The position numbers were made by a program, and so were the translations under genes. Shown in pieces: positions 52,519 to 62,013 of a stretch of DNA of 64,000 nucleotides. Position 1 is the stretch's first letter; each line of letters starts with the position of its first letter. Below the pieces are notes generated by a model. It was not told the DNA's origin. It made no database searches and saw only the letters and a list, made by a program, of their open reading frames with translations. This DNA is from Vibrio maritimus. Lineage in GTDB: Bacteria; Pseudomonadota; Gammaproteobacteria; Enterobacterales; Vibrionaceae. The DNA lies in NCBI RefSeq assembly GCF_021441885.1, contig NZ_CP090438.1:2480001-2544000 (forward strand), written 5' to 3'.

Positions 52519-53721
52519 TTAGTCTGCTATTTTCCGTTCTTTCTTCACTTGAGCCCGCTTACCCAAGGCGTAACCTAATCCTAGAGGAGCAAAGAAGATC
52601 ACTAAAATGAATAAGATAAAGTAAACAATCGTACTTTTAATTAACTGAATCAGCTTTTCTACAGCAAGAGTCAGTACATCCTGTGAAATCTTATCTAGGT
52701 CCTGAGCAAACAACTCGCGTTCACTATTCACAATGACCGCGATCTCTTTGCGCTCTCGCTCTATCATCTTGATCAGCTCTTCACGCTCTCGAGCAACCAT
52801 GTCATCTAGCGCTTGGCGCTCGGCACTAAGTTGTGTCAACTTATCTTGTGTTTTCACGTCGAGGTCATTAAGCAATGGCTGAAGTTCAATCGCCATCTTT
52901 TGCGCCAGATCGCGCATGTATTCTGGATTGTTCTCGACAAAATCACGAAACGCTTCCGCGCTCACTTGGAAGCTCTGAATCGCACCACGGATGTCATCGC
53001 CATTCACATTACTGTTAAGCGCTATCAGTTGAGCCTTCCAAGTCATCAGCTTTGGTGTTTGCTCTGACATTAACGACAGGCGATCTGAAACATCTGATAA
53101 TGCTTCAGGCATAGTTCCCAGTGTAGTGGTCACCTCACTCTCATCAATTCCTTGAGCCTTTAACCATTCACGATACGCAGGGACACGAGCAAACATCAGA
53201 TTTTCAAAAGGATGCAACGCTGCAAACTTCTGTACAAACTCTTTGGTGGTTGAATAGCTGTCAGACTTAAATAACGACTTGGCTAGCTGATCAATCTCGG
53301 TGCTGAGCTTAATTGCGGTTTGGGTGGCTTCTTCGGTGATAAACATAGATTTACCCGGACCAGACACAAAGAACTGCTCCATTTGCAGAGTAAACACCCA
53401 GGTATCGATCAGTCCTGCAGCGGGTGAAACCTGATAGGCAGACTGTTGTAGCCCCTCTTCCGCATGAATTTTCCAAAGTAAAATATGCGACTGATTCATC
53501 ACATCTGTTTCATCGTACTTTGAGGATAGAGAATCAGCGGTCATTTCAACTTGAGTGAAGAACTCACGGCTGAATTCACGCGTCATCAAACGCATGTTGA
53601 GCTCTTGTTTTGTCAAAGGCGTCGTCTGGCTATCAAGCTGGATCTCCAATAACGAACAGCCAGAAACCAAAGTGACAAAGAAAAGAAGTAATGCACTGCG
53701 TAAGCGATGCAGATGTTTCAT
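52519..53721 (-). CDS. Lipoprotein with a coiled coil and a C-terminal membrane span
   Basis: About 400 residues. A lipoprotein signal (lipobox VSGC, Cys near 22) leads to a large helical domain, a charged coiled coil (about 285-345, ERQALDDMVAREREELIKMI), then a strong hydrophobic span (about 365-385) and a basic tail ending KKERKIAD. Having both a lipid anchor and a C-terminal inner-membrane span is unusual: the Leu after Cys may keep it in the inner membrane or it could bridge the envelope. I start it at ATG 53721 with GAGG upstream. Its family is unknown; it follows the Hpt gene on the same strand. Confidence 0.75.
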   Translation of the reverse strand: MKHLHRLRSALLLFFVTLVSGCSLLEIQLDSQTTPLTKQELNMRLMTREFSREFFTQVEMTADSLSSKYDETDVMNQSHILLWKIHAEEGLQQSAYQVSPAAGLIDTWVFTLQMEQFFVSGPGKSMFITEEATQTAIKLSTEIDQLAKSLFKSDSYSTTKEFVQKFAALHPFENLMFARVPAYREWLKAQGIDESEVTTTLGTMPEALSDVSDRLSLMSEQTPKLMTWKAQLIALNSNVNGDDIRGAIQSFQVSAEAFRDFVENNPEYMRDLAQKMAIELQPLLNDLDVKTQDKLTQLSAERQALDDMVAREREELIKMIERERKEIAVIVNSERELFAQDLDKISQDVLTLAVEKLIQLIKSTIVYFILFILVIFFAPLGLGYALGKRAQVKKERKIAD

Positions 53722-53837
53722 TGGAGACCTCAACGTCAGATAATTACTCGGGTATATTACCGCCACTATAAGTGAGCCACGTAAAATTCACGTTAACTAT
53801 TGATATTTATAGTCTAAATTTGGCGAATTACTAAGCG

Positions 53838-55208
53838 TTATTGCTGACTCTGTGTTGAGATGTAGTCTTCTGCCGACAATATGGCCATACTCAAACAACG
53901 CTCAAGCTCATCGATGGCATCAGGCTCCAAAGACTGAGTATCTTTGAGCTGTTGCTCTGCCACAATGGCGCTTTGTCGCAGTTCTTCAGCAAAAATACTG
54001 CCTGATACGCCTTTTAACGTATGAGCTACGCGCGTTGCCTTCTCGATGTCTGAATCCACCAGGTCACGTAACTTTTCCGCATCATTCCTGTGTTCCGAAA
54101 CGAAAACCCCAAGCAAAAGCAGCATAGACTCTTGGTCGCCATCCAACGTACTCAACATATTTTCAAACTGAATTGACGATACCGAGGTTTCTTTTTTCGC
54201 TTTTTCCGTCGACTGCTCTGACTTAACCACGGCCAATGTTGGTGACTCTGAGTCATCGGTTTGGGCTTCACCTGATGGGACTTCTCTATGATTCAGATGA
54301 CGATCCAGTTGACGATCCGATTGTTTTGTATCACTCACTGAAGATTCGGTGTTTTGGGGTTCATCCGCAGCTGTGGATTGAGCGTTGCCCGCGGGCAGCT
54401 CGTCTTGGTAAGAGACTAGTTCTGACTCATTATCAGCCCTAGCAACGCGCCCTCCACTCAGGCTCAGTGAAAATAAACAAAGTATCGCCACTAAGCTTGC
54501 TAGTGAAACAAACAGTACCTGCCCACTGACTAAGCGCTCCGACTGCAGCTCTCGTAAAGACAGTTCGGTCATAACGGGATGATTAACAACACGCTCAACC
54601 AAAAATTCAGTGTTTGCAGACTGAGAAAGTAAAACTGAAGCTTGTGAGTTCAGCTCAAGAAGATGGATACGGTCTGTGCTTGGCAGTCGGTAGGCTTCTC
54701 TTTGGATATCTTCTAGCTTCAAATAAACTTGTCGGGGTTCAACGGATTCGTTGAATAAGGTATCCAATACTACTGCCGATAAACGATTGCTCAGCGATAG
54801 TGCGGGGTCACTAAGATCTTGAGGTTTGTCGTTGATACTAGTGATAAAAGTATCCATTCGCGCTTCATCGCGAGCCAACAACTGCGCCTGTTCTACAAAA
54901 CGCTCTAGCAGATAGACGGTATGGGAGACATCGGATAATAAATCCGACTGGGTGAGCGACTTTAATTGAACCGTCTGGGCGTGAATGAGCTGAATTTCTA
55001 GCTCTAGCTGCTCAGAAAAGCGGGCTCGGTAAGGTTGAGCAAGGAACAGAGTTTGACGAAGTTTATCGATACTAAAGGTTATTTCGTCAATTAAGTGCGT
55101 TATTTTCTCTTCTTGAGATGACACATAAACAACACTCGCGACTGCGATAGACCACAACAGTACAATGGCAACAGCAATACCATTAAGACGCTTGAATAGA
55201 TTCAACAA
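53838..55208 (-). CDS. Membrane-anchored Hpt (histidine phosphotransfer) protein
   Basis: A 456-residue protein with one span at about 12-30, a periplasmic helical domain, and a second span at about 227-250. A disordered Gln/Ser/Asp-rich linker (about 255-340) precedes a C-terminal Hpt domain (about 345-450). The phosphorylatable His396 sits in AHTLKGVSGSI, as in other Hpt domains. There is no histidine kinase or receiver domain, so it must take its phosphate from a partner elsewhere. The sensor-like periplasmic part suggests signal-gated phosphorelay. Confidence 0.85.
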   Translation of the reverse strand: MLNLFKRLNGIAVAIVLLWSIAVASVVYVSSQEEKITHLIDEITFSIDKLRQTLFLAQPYRARFSEQLELEIQLIHAQTVQLKSLTQSDLLSDVSHTVYLLERFVEQAQLLARDEARMDTFITSINDKPQDLSDPALSLSNRLSAVVLDTLFNESVEPRQVYLKLEDIQREAYRLPSTDRIHLLELNSQASVLLSQSANTEFLVERVVNHPVMTELSLRELQSERLVSGQVLFVSLASLVAILCLFSLSLSGGRVARADNESELVSYQDELPAGNAQSTAADEPQNTESSVSDTKQSDRQLDRHLNHREVPSGEAQTDDSESPTLAVVKSEQSTEKAKKETSVSSIQFENMLSTLDGDQESMLLLLGVFVSEHRNDAEKLRDLVDSDIEKATRVAHTLKGVSGSIFAEELRQSAIVAEQQLKDTQSLEPDAIDELERCLSMAILSAEDYISTQSQQ

Positions 55209-55280
55209 TCGGTCCCTCTCGACACAAAACTAGGCTTTTTCCTTTACCCTATATAGTTTTAGCACAAAGACGTCATCAGC

Positions 55281-55307
55281 AAAAAAGCGCTACAAAGTAG
55301 CGCTTTT
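55281..55307 (-). terminator. Terminator of yejK, bidirectional
   Basis: AAAAGCGCTAC (55283-55293), loop AAA, GTAGCGCTTTT (55297-55307). Confidence 0.9.
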
Positions 55308-55313
55308 AACGAA

Positions 55314-56312
55314 TTAACGATTTCTAGTGAGTTGGTCTTTTAAGTTAGGTGGTGTGCCTTTAATCGTCAACGTATCTGTATCTGGATCGTAGAACACGCG
55401 CTCGCCTAACAACAGACTATCAAAGCTTAGATTTAGACCACCGCCAGCACCCACAAATTTAGTGAGTTTACGAACGGTCGAGCGATCGGCTGGGAAGCTC
55501 TCTTCTAGCTCATAACCTTGCTCTTGGGTGTAATCCAAAAAGCTTGCACCTTCATTGCTTGGTAACTCTCCAGATAACTCTTTGATTTGAACTTCATCAC
55601 CCGATTTCAGCTGGTCATTACAGTAATCGTACACTTGCTTTTTGTAGTTTACCGTTTCGTCTTTATCCAACTGTGCATCGGCACAATAATCTTCGACCGC
55701 CTGCATCAGTATCGAGTTTTGCTGTTTGGTATCTAAGCCTACTTCGGCTTGCAAGAAGTCTAAAAAGAAATCAGCAACCTTGCGACCAACACGTCCTTTA
55801 ATGTAGGTCAAATAACGATTAGAGCTCTTATCAAGGTCATAGCTTGTCAGGTCAATACGTGCCGCGATATCCATTTTGGCAATATCGAGGTAATCAATAG
55901 AACCAATGTTCAAACCTTCAGTCACTTGCAAACTGTTGTATGAAGGCAGTAAACCAATGAACAGATAATCTGTAGCCAGAGACTGATATTGAGCCATCAC
56001 TAAAGTGCCCGCTTCGGCAAATGGGTACTTCGCCAGTTCGGTCTTTAATCGCTCTGCGCTCTGCTGAGAAAAGCTATAGAAATCTTTCTCGCCTTTGAGC
56101 AGTTCACTTAGCCAAATTTGGAAATCACTCTCGCTCGTGAAGGAACCAAACCCTTTTCCTGCTTTCGAATTGAAGACACGATGCAGTTCAGCGACTAGAG
56201 TTTCAGTAGAACTGTCATTTTGAAGCATCTCTTGGCGATACTGAACGACAAGCTCTTCCTGCTCATTTATTGCTAACTGGTGTAAAATTACGTTAGATAG
56301 GTTCAAACTCAT
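55314..56312 (-). CDS. yejK: Nucleoid-associated protein YejK (NdpA)
   Basis: A 332-residue conserved nucleoid-associated protein. Typical segments are NVILHQL at the N-terminus, the IKGRVGRKVADFFLDFL helix near 170, and a C-terminal GAGGGLNLSFDSLLLGERVFYDPDTDTL. It is divergent from yejL and yejM, the standard arrangement in gammaproteobacteria. Cytoplasmic; monocistronic. Confidence 0.94.
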   Translation of the reverse strand: MSLNLSNVILHQLAINEQEELVVQYRQEMLQNDSSTETLVAELHRVFNSKAGKGFGSFTSESDFQIWLSELLKGEKDFYSFSQQSAERLKTELAKYPFAEAGTLVMAQYQSLATDYLFIGLLPSYNSLQVTEGLNIGSIDYLDIAKMDIAARIDLTSYDLDKSSNRYLTYIKGRVGRKVADFFLDFLQAEVGLDTKQQNSILMQAVEDYCADAQLDKDETVNYKKQVYDYCNDQLKSGDEVQIKELSGELPSNEGASFLDYTQEQGYELEESFPADRSTVRKLTKFVGAGGGLNLSFDSLLLGERVFYDPDTDTLTIKGTPPNLKDQLTRNR

Positions 56313-56396
56313 TGTGAATTTATCATGGTTGCTGTTTCGTTTGTGATGCAGAGTAGGGTATCATAAGCCGCTTTCATTATCATTAGCAGAGTCTTT

Positions 56397-56624
56397 ATGC
56401 CAATTACATCTAAATATACCGATCAACAAGTTGAAGACATCCTTGCCGAAGTTGCCGCTGTTCTAGACAAACACGGCGCGAGCGCAGAACTTTCTTTGAT
56501 GATCGCAGGGAATATCGCAACCAATGTCTTAAATCAAAACGTTGCTCCTTCACAACGCCAAGCAATTGCGGAAAAATTCTCTAAGGCTCTGATTTCATCC
56601 CTAGAAACAAAAGACCAACACTAA
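56397..56624 (+). CDS. yejL: YejL-family (DUF1414) protein
   Basis: A 75-residue helical protein beginning MPITSKYTDQQVEDILAEV, found with yejM in many gammaproteobacteria. Function is unknown. It is 29 nt upstream of yejM and probably co-transcribed. Confidence 0.93.
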   Translation: MPITSKYTDQQVEDILAEVAAVLDKHGASAELSLMIAGNIATNVLNQNVAPSQRQAIAEKFSKALISSLETKDQH

Positions 56625-56653
56625 AATTTAAGAACGGATAGACTGAACGGCAG

Positions 56654-58474
56654 ATGGTAGATAGCGGAAATTCATACGGAGAAAGAGTGTCTCGCCTAGT
56701 AGGCTGGGGACACTGGTTTGCGTTTTTTAATATTATCGCGGCGATGCTTATCGGTACGCGTTATATTGCTGCCTCGCCGTGGCCCGACACTTTGTTTGGG
56801 CAAGTCTATCTACTCGCCTCTTGGATTGGCCACTTCGGATTTTTAGTTTTTGCGCTGTACCTCTTGGTGCTTTTCCCGCTCACCTTTATTGTACCGTCGC
56901 GAAAACTGTTTAGATTACTCGCCGTCTGTTTTGCCACCTTTGGTTTGACTGTCCTACTTATAGATACGCAAGCCTATCAAACGATAAATCTCCACCTATC
57001 ACCTGTCGTTTGGGATCTCTTATTCAGCGATGATACGAGTCCGATCAGCTCCGATCTTCAGCACTTATTTATCGTGTTGCCACCTATATTCCTAGCGCAG
57101 TTAGCGCTCGCTGAATGGGTGTGGCGCAAACAACGTAAACTGTCTCACAAGCACGTCGGGCGCCCAATTGCTGCACTTTTCTTCGTCTGCTTTATCGCAA
57201 GCCATATGATCTTCATGTGGGCGGATGCATTTTTCTATAACCCGATTACGGTTCAGAAAGCGAACTTCCCTCTATCGTACCCAATGACAGCTAAATCCTT
57301 TATGGAGAAGCACGGTCTATTAGATAGAGATGAATACCTTCAAAAGCTCAGAGACAATGAAGGCGCTGCCGACCTCGTTAGTTACCCTTTAACTGAAATC
57401 GAGTTCAACCGTCGCTCTGAAAATCTCAATGTACTCGTGGTTAGCATCAATAATTTGCGTGCGGACATGCTTAACCCGCAAAACATGCCGGTTGCATACG
57501 GTTTTGCGTTGAACAATCAAAACTTTGTCAATCATTACAGTTCGAGTAATGATGACTTTGGTGCCTTTGGATTGATGTACGGTCTTCCGAGCAGTTATGC
57601 GAGCAGCATCAAAGCACAGGGCTCTGAGCCGCTGATGATGTCCATTCTAGCGAATCAAGGCTATCGCTTTGAGCTTTTCAGTGGCGATAACTTCGAAGAT
57701 GACCTTTATAGCGAAACCATCTTCAGAAAATTCCCAATGGCCGACTTAACGGCAACCGAGTCGGAGACACTTGATAGAACCATTTCTGATAATGCGGCTA
57801 TTGAGCAGTGGAGTGATGCCATCATTAATGGCTCAAACAAACCATGGTTTAGTTTCATAGAACTGACTACGGTAGACAACTTCAGTGACTACCAACCAGA
57901 CTCTGATGCACTGACCGCTGAACAGCGTTTTGTCAGTGCTTACTCTGCCGCTGCCGCTGCAGCAGACGCTGAGTTTGGTAAGATTCTACAAACTCTAGTA
58001 GACCAAAACCTAATGAGTAACACCGTGGTCATCCTAACGTCGAATCACGGTACAGAGTTCAACGAAACTAAGACACGTAGCTGGGGATCCAACACCAACT
58101 ATAGTCAGTATCAGTTGCGCGTCCCTATGGTCATCCACTGGCCTGGGAAACTGGCCGCTGACTATACCCATATGACAAGTCATTTGGATTTAGCAGCGAC
58201 GATAATGCAAGACTTGAGCGGTGTGTCGACCAGCGCGAAAAACTACAGCAGCGGTCGTAACCTGTTTGATGAGCGCAAGCGTAAATGGATCATTGCTGGC
58301 GATACTCGCGAACTCGCCCTAATAACCAGTAAAGAGACAACCGTTGTCGATAAATTTGGTAACTATAGCCTTTACGATGAAAACTACGATCGCATTAGAG
58401 ATAAGAACCCCAAGCTACCTATCTTGATGCAAGGCTTTACTGAGCTGCAACGCTTCTACTCAAAAAGTCAGTAA
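56654..58474 (+). CDS. yejM: Inner-membrane sulfatase-like protein YejM (PbgA/LapC)
   Basis: A 606-residue protein with about five helices in its first 200 residues (DUF3413) and a large periplasmic sulfatase-fold domain from about 250. In E. coli it controls lipopolysaccharide synthesis by acting on LapB, which regulates LpxC turnover, and it is essential. The sulfatase core is seen in VVSINNLRADM near 270 and VVILTSNHGTEF near 455. As in E. coli the metal-binding Cys/Ser nucleophile is not evident. Operon with yejL. Confidence 0.92.
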   Translation: MVDSGNSYGERVSRLVGWGHWFAFFNIIAAMLIGTRYIAASPWPDTLFGQVYLLASWIGHFGFLVFALYLLVLFPLTFIVPSRKLFRLLAVCFATFGLTVLLIDTQAYQTINLHLSPVVWDLLFSDDTSPISSDLQHLFIVLPPIFLAQLALAEWVWRKQRKLSHKHVGRPIAALFFVCFIASHMIFMWADAFFYNPITVQKANFPLSYPMTAKSFMEKHGLLDRDEYLQKLRDNEGAADLVSYPLTEIEFNRRSENLNVLVVSINNLRADMLNPQNMPVAYGFALNNQNFVNHYSSSNDDFGAFGLMYGLPSSYASSIKAQGSEPLMMSILANQGYRFELFSGDNFEDDLYSETIFRKFPMADLTATESETLDRTISDNAAIEQWSDAIINGSNKPWFSFIELTTVDNFSDYQPDSDALTAEQRFVSAYSAAAAAADAEFGKILQTLVDQNLMSNTVVILTSNHGTEFNETKTRSWGSNTNYSQYQLRVPMVIHWPGKLAADYTHMTSHLDLAATIMQDLSGVSTSAKNYSSGRNLFDERKRKWIIAGDTRELALITSKETTVVDKFGNYSLYDENYDRIRDKNPKLPILMQGFTELQRFYSKSQ

Positions 58475-58539
58475 ATCAAGCAGTTAAACGTGATATAAAC
58501 CCTTGACCAGCAAAACACTCTGGTTTAGATTGATCCCAT

Positions 58540-58616
58540 CGGACTGTAGCGCAGCTTGGTAGCGCACCGTCATGGGGTGTCGGGGGTCGCTGGTTCAAAT
58601 CCAGTCAGTCCGACCA
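58540..58616 (+). tRNA. tRNA-Pro, anticodon GGG
   Basis: A 77-nt cloverleaf with encoded CCA. Acceptor CGGACTG pairs with CAGTCCG; the anticodon arm CCGTC-ATGGGGT-GTCGG matches E. coli proL, with anticodon GGG at 58574-58576. The T-arm has GGTTCAAATCC. A terminator follows. Confidence 0.96.
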
Positions 58617-58622
58617 TATTTC

Positions 58623-58650
58623 AGCCCCAAGAGAAATCTTGGGGCTTTTT
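58623..58650 (+). terminator. Terminator after tRNA-Pro
   Basis: AGCCCCAAGA (58623-58632), loop GAAA, TCTTGGGGCT (58637-58646), then T residues. Confidence 0.9.
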
Positions 58651-58776
58651 ACTACTCATATGTGTAGTTTTTAGACACCCAAACCATTAATTTGCCTCAA
58701 CTGCTTATAATTAAAGCAAACAGTAAAATTAAGGGTTTACAAACAGTGAGATGCCCATTATTATGCGCATCAACAC

Positions 58777-58867
58777 GGAGAGATGGCTGAGTGGTCGAAA
58801 GCACCGGTCTTGAAAACCGGCAACCGTTAATAGCGGTTCTAGGGTTCAAATCCCTATCTCTCCGCCA
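58777..58867 (+). tRNA. tRNA-Ser, anticodon UGA
   Basis: A 91-nt class II tRNA with encoded CCA. Acceptor GGAGAGA pairs with TCTCTCC; the anticodon loop CTTGAAA contains TGA; a long variable arm (CAACCGTTAATAGCGGTT) is diagnostic for serine. A terminator follows; the 160-nt gap to tRNA-Pro and its terminator indicate a separate promoter. Confidence 0.96.
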
Positions 58868-58876
58868 CATTCGAAG

Positions 58877-58904
58877 AAGCCGCTGATTATTCAGCGGCTT
58901 TTTT
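58877..58904 (+). terminator. Terminator after tRNA-Ser
   Basis: AAGCCGCTGA (58877-58886), loop TTAT, TCAGCGGCTT (58891-58900), then T residues. Confidence 0.9.
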
Positions 58905-58978
58905 CATTTCTAGCCCTTCAAAACCTAGTTCTTGAAACCTGCTACAATCAGCTACAACCCCACCTCAGAGAATATACA

Positions 58979-59473
58979 ATGATTATCTTAACCACCACCT
59001 ATGGCGACATCGAAATTGAGCTAAACATGGAACGAGCACCAGTGAGTTCAAAGAATTTTCTCCGTTATTGTGAAGAGGGATTCTATGAGGGCACGATTTT
59101 CCATCGCGTGATTGATGGCTTTATGATTCAAGGTGGTGGTCACACTGAAGATATGACCGAAAAGGATACTCACGCCCCGATTGCTAATGAGGCAAATCGC
59201 GGACTAAAAAACACGACGGGCACTATTGCTTTCGCTCGCACCGACGCCCCGCATTCGGCCACAGCACAGTTCTTTATTAACCTCGATGACAACGACTTTC
59301 TGGACCATACCGCGAAAACCAACAACGGTTGGGGCTACGCTGTATTCGGAAAAGTGACATCTGGCATGGATATCGTCAATAACATAGGGAAAGCCATGAC
59401 AGGCATTAAGAAGGGTCATGAAGACGTGCCGCTTGATACCATCAAGATAGAAAAGGTCACTATCGTCGATTAA
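58979..59473 (+). CDS. ppiB: Peptidyl-prolyl cis-trans isomerase B (cytoplasmic cyclophilin)
   Basis: A 164-residue cyclophilin, the same length as E. coli PpiB. Active-site segments are FHRVIDGFMIQGGG near 38, ATAQFFINL near 97 and the GYAVFGKVTSGMD segment near 120. No signal peptide, so it is the cytoplasmic form. Its terminator overlaps the 3' end of the converging DUF2986 gene. Confidence 0.96.
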   Translation: MIILTTTYGDIEIELNMERAPVSSKNFLRYCEEGFYEGTIFHRVIDGFMIQGGGHTEDMTEKDTHAPIANEANRGLKNTTGTIAFARTDAPHSATAQFFINLDDNDFLDHTAKTNNGWGYAVFGKVTSGMDIVNNIGKAMTGIKKGHEDVPLDTIKIEKVTIVD

Positions 59474-59513
59474 GTTGACGAGGTCGGTCTCAATAGTACA
59501 GCCCAGATACAGT

Positions 59514-59540
59514 AAAGGCGCTACTCAGTAGCGCCTTTTT
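59514..59540 (+). terminator. Terminator of ppiB, overlapping the DUF2986 stop codon
   Basis: AAAGGCGCTAC (59514-59524), loop TCA, GTAGCGCCTTT (59528-59538), then T residues. The stop codon of the opposing gene (59521-59523) lies inside the stem, so one hairpin probably serves both genes. Confidence 0.9.
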
Positions 59541-59724
59541 CATTCTGTTCATCGTTTGTCGGTTGAGCATCAGCAACCAACTCTGGGCTCGATGCCTCTT
59601 CTGCTTCCATTTTGGCACGTTCAGCCTTCGAGATATAACGCGGCTTGTTGCTCTTCTGCTTTTTCGCATTGGCTTTCTTGGCTTTGGCTTTCAAGATCTG
59701 ATTGATCTTCTTTTTCCTGTTCAT
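59521..59724 (-). CDS. DUF2986-family protein
   Basis: A 67-residue, very basic N-terminal half (MNRKKKINQILKAKAKKANA) and an acidic C-terminal half. The family is common in vibrios and has no known function; the composition suggests RNA or ribosome binding, which is inference. Its stop codon is embedded in the terminator of ppiB. Confidence 0.85.
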   Translation of the reverse strand: MNRKKKINQILKAKAKKANAKKQKSNKPRYISKAERAKMEAEEASSPELVADAQPTNDEQNEKGATE

Positions 59725-59826
59725 ATCTGGCTCTTCATGGTCTAGCAGGTCAACTTTGGCTGCGCATAATAGCGTTCTACGCTGTATTTATCCATAGTAG
59801 CGTAGCTTTGTAGTCGATTCAGTGAG

Positions 59827-60324
59827 TCACTCGTTACCGTCAAGACGGTTGATGCTCTCACCTTCGCCTTGAACATAACTACCTAAATGTGTGGCGTAAT
59901 GACCCTTTTCAATGATTGGCAGCACCTCTTCACAAAGATTGGCTGGAAAGGTTTTATGCTCAGTGAGTTTTTCGATAGGCAGCCAGACGACTTCCTGAAT
60001 ATACTCCTCATCGTTTAAACCTTGCAAATTCTGCAGGTTGGCGTCACCCGTCCAATCTGTAATGTGATAAAACAGCTCGACATGATAGCGCTCGGCGGAG
60101 GTTTCATAAAACTCTCGAACGCAAATGAGCTCACCGACCTCTACATCCAGATTGGTCTCTTCTTTAAACTCTCGTTTCAAGCCCTGTTTAGTACTGACAT
60201 CACCCTCTTCAAAACCACCACCTGGCGGAATCCAATACTCACCTGAGTAAGGGTCTTGAACTCGCAGCATCAAAACACAATTATCTTTAACTGCTATCCC
60301 TGCAGCACGAATGCGATGTTTCAT
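59827..60324 (-). CDS. NUDIX hydrolase
   Basis: A 165-residue pyrophosphohydrolase. The Nudix box reads G-GGFEEGDVSTKQGLKREF-KEETNLDV near 36-60 with the expected Glu residues. It starts in the last 4 nt of the histone-deacetylase-like gene (ATGA overlap), so translation is coupled. The substrate, perhaps a nucleoside diphosphate derivative, is unknown. Confidence 0.92.
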   Translation of the reverse strand: MKHRIRAAGIAVKDNCVLMLRVQDPYSGEYWIPPGGGFEEGDVSTKQGLKREFKEETNLDVEVGELICVREFYETSAERYHVELFYHITDWTGDANLQNLQGLNDEEYIQEVVWLPIEKLTEHKTFPANLCEEVLPIIEKGHYATHLGSYVQGEGESINRLDGNE

Positions 60325-61238
60325 GGAATCTCCTTCAGTTGGGCGGCTGCCTCGATCAGTGAATAATGAATCGGTACTAAATCAGCATGTTGACTGCGAT
60401 AACCTCCCCCTATTACACACGCAATCGGAATGCCTCGTTGGTAGCAGGTCGACAGCATCCAACTATCACGCGCTTTAATACCCTCGAGACTCACCTCCAG
60501 AAAACCAAGCTCATCATCTTGGTGAATGTCTACACCAGCATCAAATATGACGATATCAGGTTGATGGAGATCGAGTGCAAGCTGGACCACTTGTTGAAAG
60601 CCCTCTAAAAATTCTTTGTCTTTCGTTCCTCGTGAGAATGGGACATCAAAATCAGAATTCGGTTTGCGCGCAGGGAAGTTCTTATCACAGTGTAATGACA
60701 GCGTTACGATATTTGGATTGTCGTTCATCAGGGAGGCTGTGCCATCTCCGTGGTGAACGTCACTATCAACAATTAGCACCTTATCCGCTCCTCGCGTGAG
60801 GGCATGTCGTGCAGCAACCGCTAAGTCATTAAACAAGCAAAAGCCACTGCCATAATTAAAATGAGCGTGGTGATAGCCTCCGCTCAAATGGATGGCAATG
60901 CCTTGTTCAAATGCTTTTTCGACCGTCAACATCGTGCCGCCCGTAGAGGTCAACGTACGCTCTATCAACCGTTCACTCCAAGGAAAGCCAATACGGCGCA
61001 TTTTCGCTGCTGGCAGCGTCCCTAGTACTAAATCATCGGTATAGTCACCACAATGGGTCTGTTTAATTGTTTCGACGCTCACAGCACTTGGCTTGAAGAA
61101 CTGAAAGGGTGACCACGATGTCTCGAGGTATGCCTCTAATATCGCCTTATACAACAATTCATACTTACGAATTGGATAGCGGTGCCCTTCGGGGAGATCG
61201 AGCGCTGAGTAAATAGGGTGATAGATCAATGGAATCAA
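60321..61238 (-). CDS. Histone deacetylase-family amidohydrolase
   Basis: A 305-residue zinc enzyme of the arginase/deacetylase fold. The catalytic His pair is in GGYHHAHF near 122, followed by FCLFNDLAVAARHAL, and the metal ligands are in DSDVHHGDGTASLM near 160 and DAGVDIHQDDELG near 230. Bacterial members deacetylate small molecules such as acetylpolyamines. It forms a two-gene operon with the NUDIX gene. Confidence 0.93.
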   Translation of the reverse strand: MIPLIYHPIYSALDLPEGHRYPIRKYELLYKAILEAYLETSWSPFQFFKPSAVSVETIKQTHCGDYTDDLVLGTLPAAKMRRIGFPWSERLIERTLTSTGGTMLTVEKAFEQGIAIHLSGGYHHAHFNYGSGFCLFNDLAVAARHALTRGADKVLIVDSDVHHGDGTASLMNDNPNIVTLSLHCDKNFPARKPNSDFDVPFSRGTKDKEFLEGFQQVVQLALDLHQPDIVIFDAGVDIHQDDELGFLEVSLEGIKARDSWMLSTCYQRGIPIACVIGGGYRSQHADLVPIHYSLIEAAAQLKEIP

Positions 61239-61307
61239 AGTATTCTATTCTCAATTAAACGTCTGAATTAAAAAGGTCACGCGTCATACTAGCGCTAGGA
61301 GAGCAAC

Positions 61308-61994
61308 ATGAAAACCGTATTCATTACTGGAGCCAATCGTGGTATCGGTCTCGCCCTGACGAAAAAGTATTTAGAGTCTGGGTATCAAGTCCACGCCACC
61401 TATCGAAGTCCTAGTGACGCCCTTGAGCTTCTCTCATTAGAAGTCAGCGAATCTAACCTAACGACTTACACGCTGGATGTAACCCATTACGAGGCTGTCG
61501 CAAAATTAGCGCAAACGCTACCTGACCTCGATATTTTTATAAACAATGCTGGCTACTACGGTCCGAAAGGCTATGGTTTTGGAAACACGGACTTAGATGA
61601 GTGGCGCAAAGTACTTGAGATTAACACCATAGCGCCACTTAAATTGGTTGAGCTACTTTATCCCAAGCTTCGAAACTCACCCACTAAGATGATTGCATGC
61701 CTCTCGTCAAAGGTAGGAAGCATGACAGAAAACACCTCAGGCGGCGGCTATATCTATCGCTCTTCAAAAGCAGCACTTAACTCGGTAGTGAAGAGCCTGA
61801 GCAATGACCTATCCTCGCAAGGGTTTACCGTTTTAGCGCTGCATCCAGGTTGGGTACAGACCGAAATGGGCGGACCCAACGCGCTGATCTCAACGACAAC
61901 ATCCGCGCAGGGGCTGTTTAACGTTATCCGCCAAGCCTCTATCGCTGATTCCGGTCGCTTCCTTAACTATGATGGCACGGAGTTACCTTGGTAA
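61308..61994 (+). CDS. Short-chain dehydrogenase/reductase, C-factor-like
   Basis: A 228-residue SDR with intact motifs: TGANRGIG at the N-terminus, NNAGYYG near 83, catalytic Ser in CLSSKVGS and YRSSKAAL near 148, then HPGWVQTEMGG. It resembles the CsgA/C-factor branch. The substrate is unknown. AGGAG precedes the ATG at 61308; it is divergent from the deacetylase-like gene. Confidence 0.93.
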   Translation: MKTVFITGANRGIGLALTKKYLESGYQVHATYRSPSDALELLSLEVSESNLTTYTLDVTHYEAVAKLAQTLPDLDIFINNAGYYGPKGYGFGNTDLDEWRKVLEINTIAPLKLVELLYPKLRNSPTKMIACLSSKVGSMTENTSGGGYIYRSSKAALNSVVKSLSNDLSSQGFTVLALHPGWVQTEMGGPNALISTTTSAQGLFNVIRQASIADSGRFLNYDGTELPW

Positions 61995-62013
61995 CTAACC
62001 ACCAGATCTAGTG

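Noticed and set aside
54290..54320. Short direct repeat in the Hpt gene linker
   Set aside because: It encodes a low-complexity Asp/Arg linker (DRQLDRHL) and looks like ordinary linker drift.
58540..58867. tRNA pair as an integration hotspot
   Set aside because: Both tRNAs are intact, followed by terminators and core genes; there is no integrase or repeated tRNA end.
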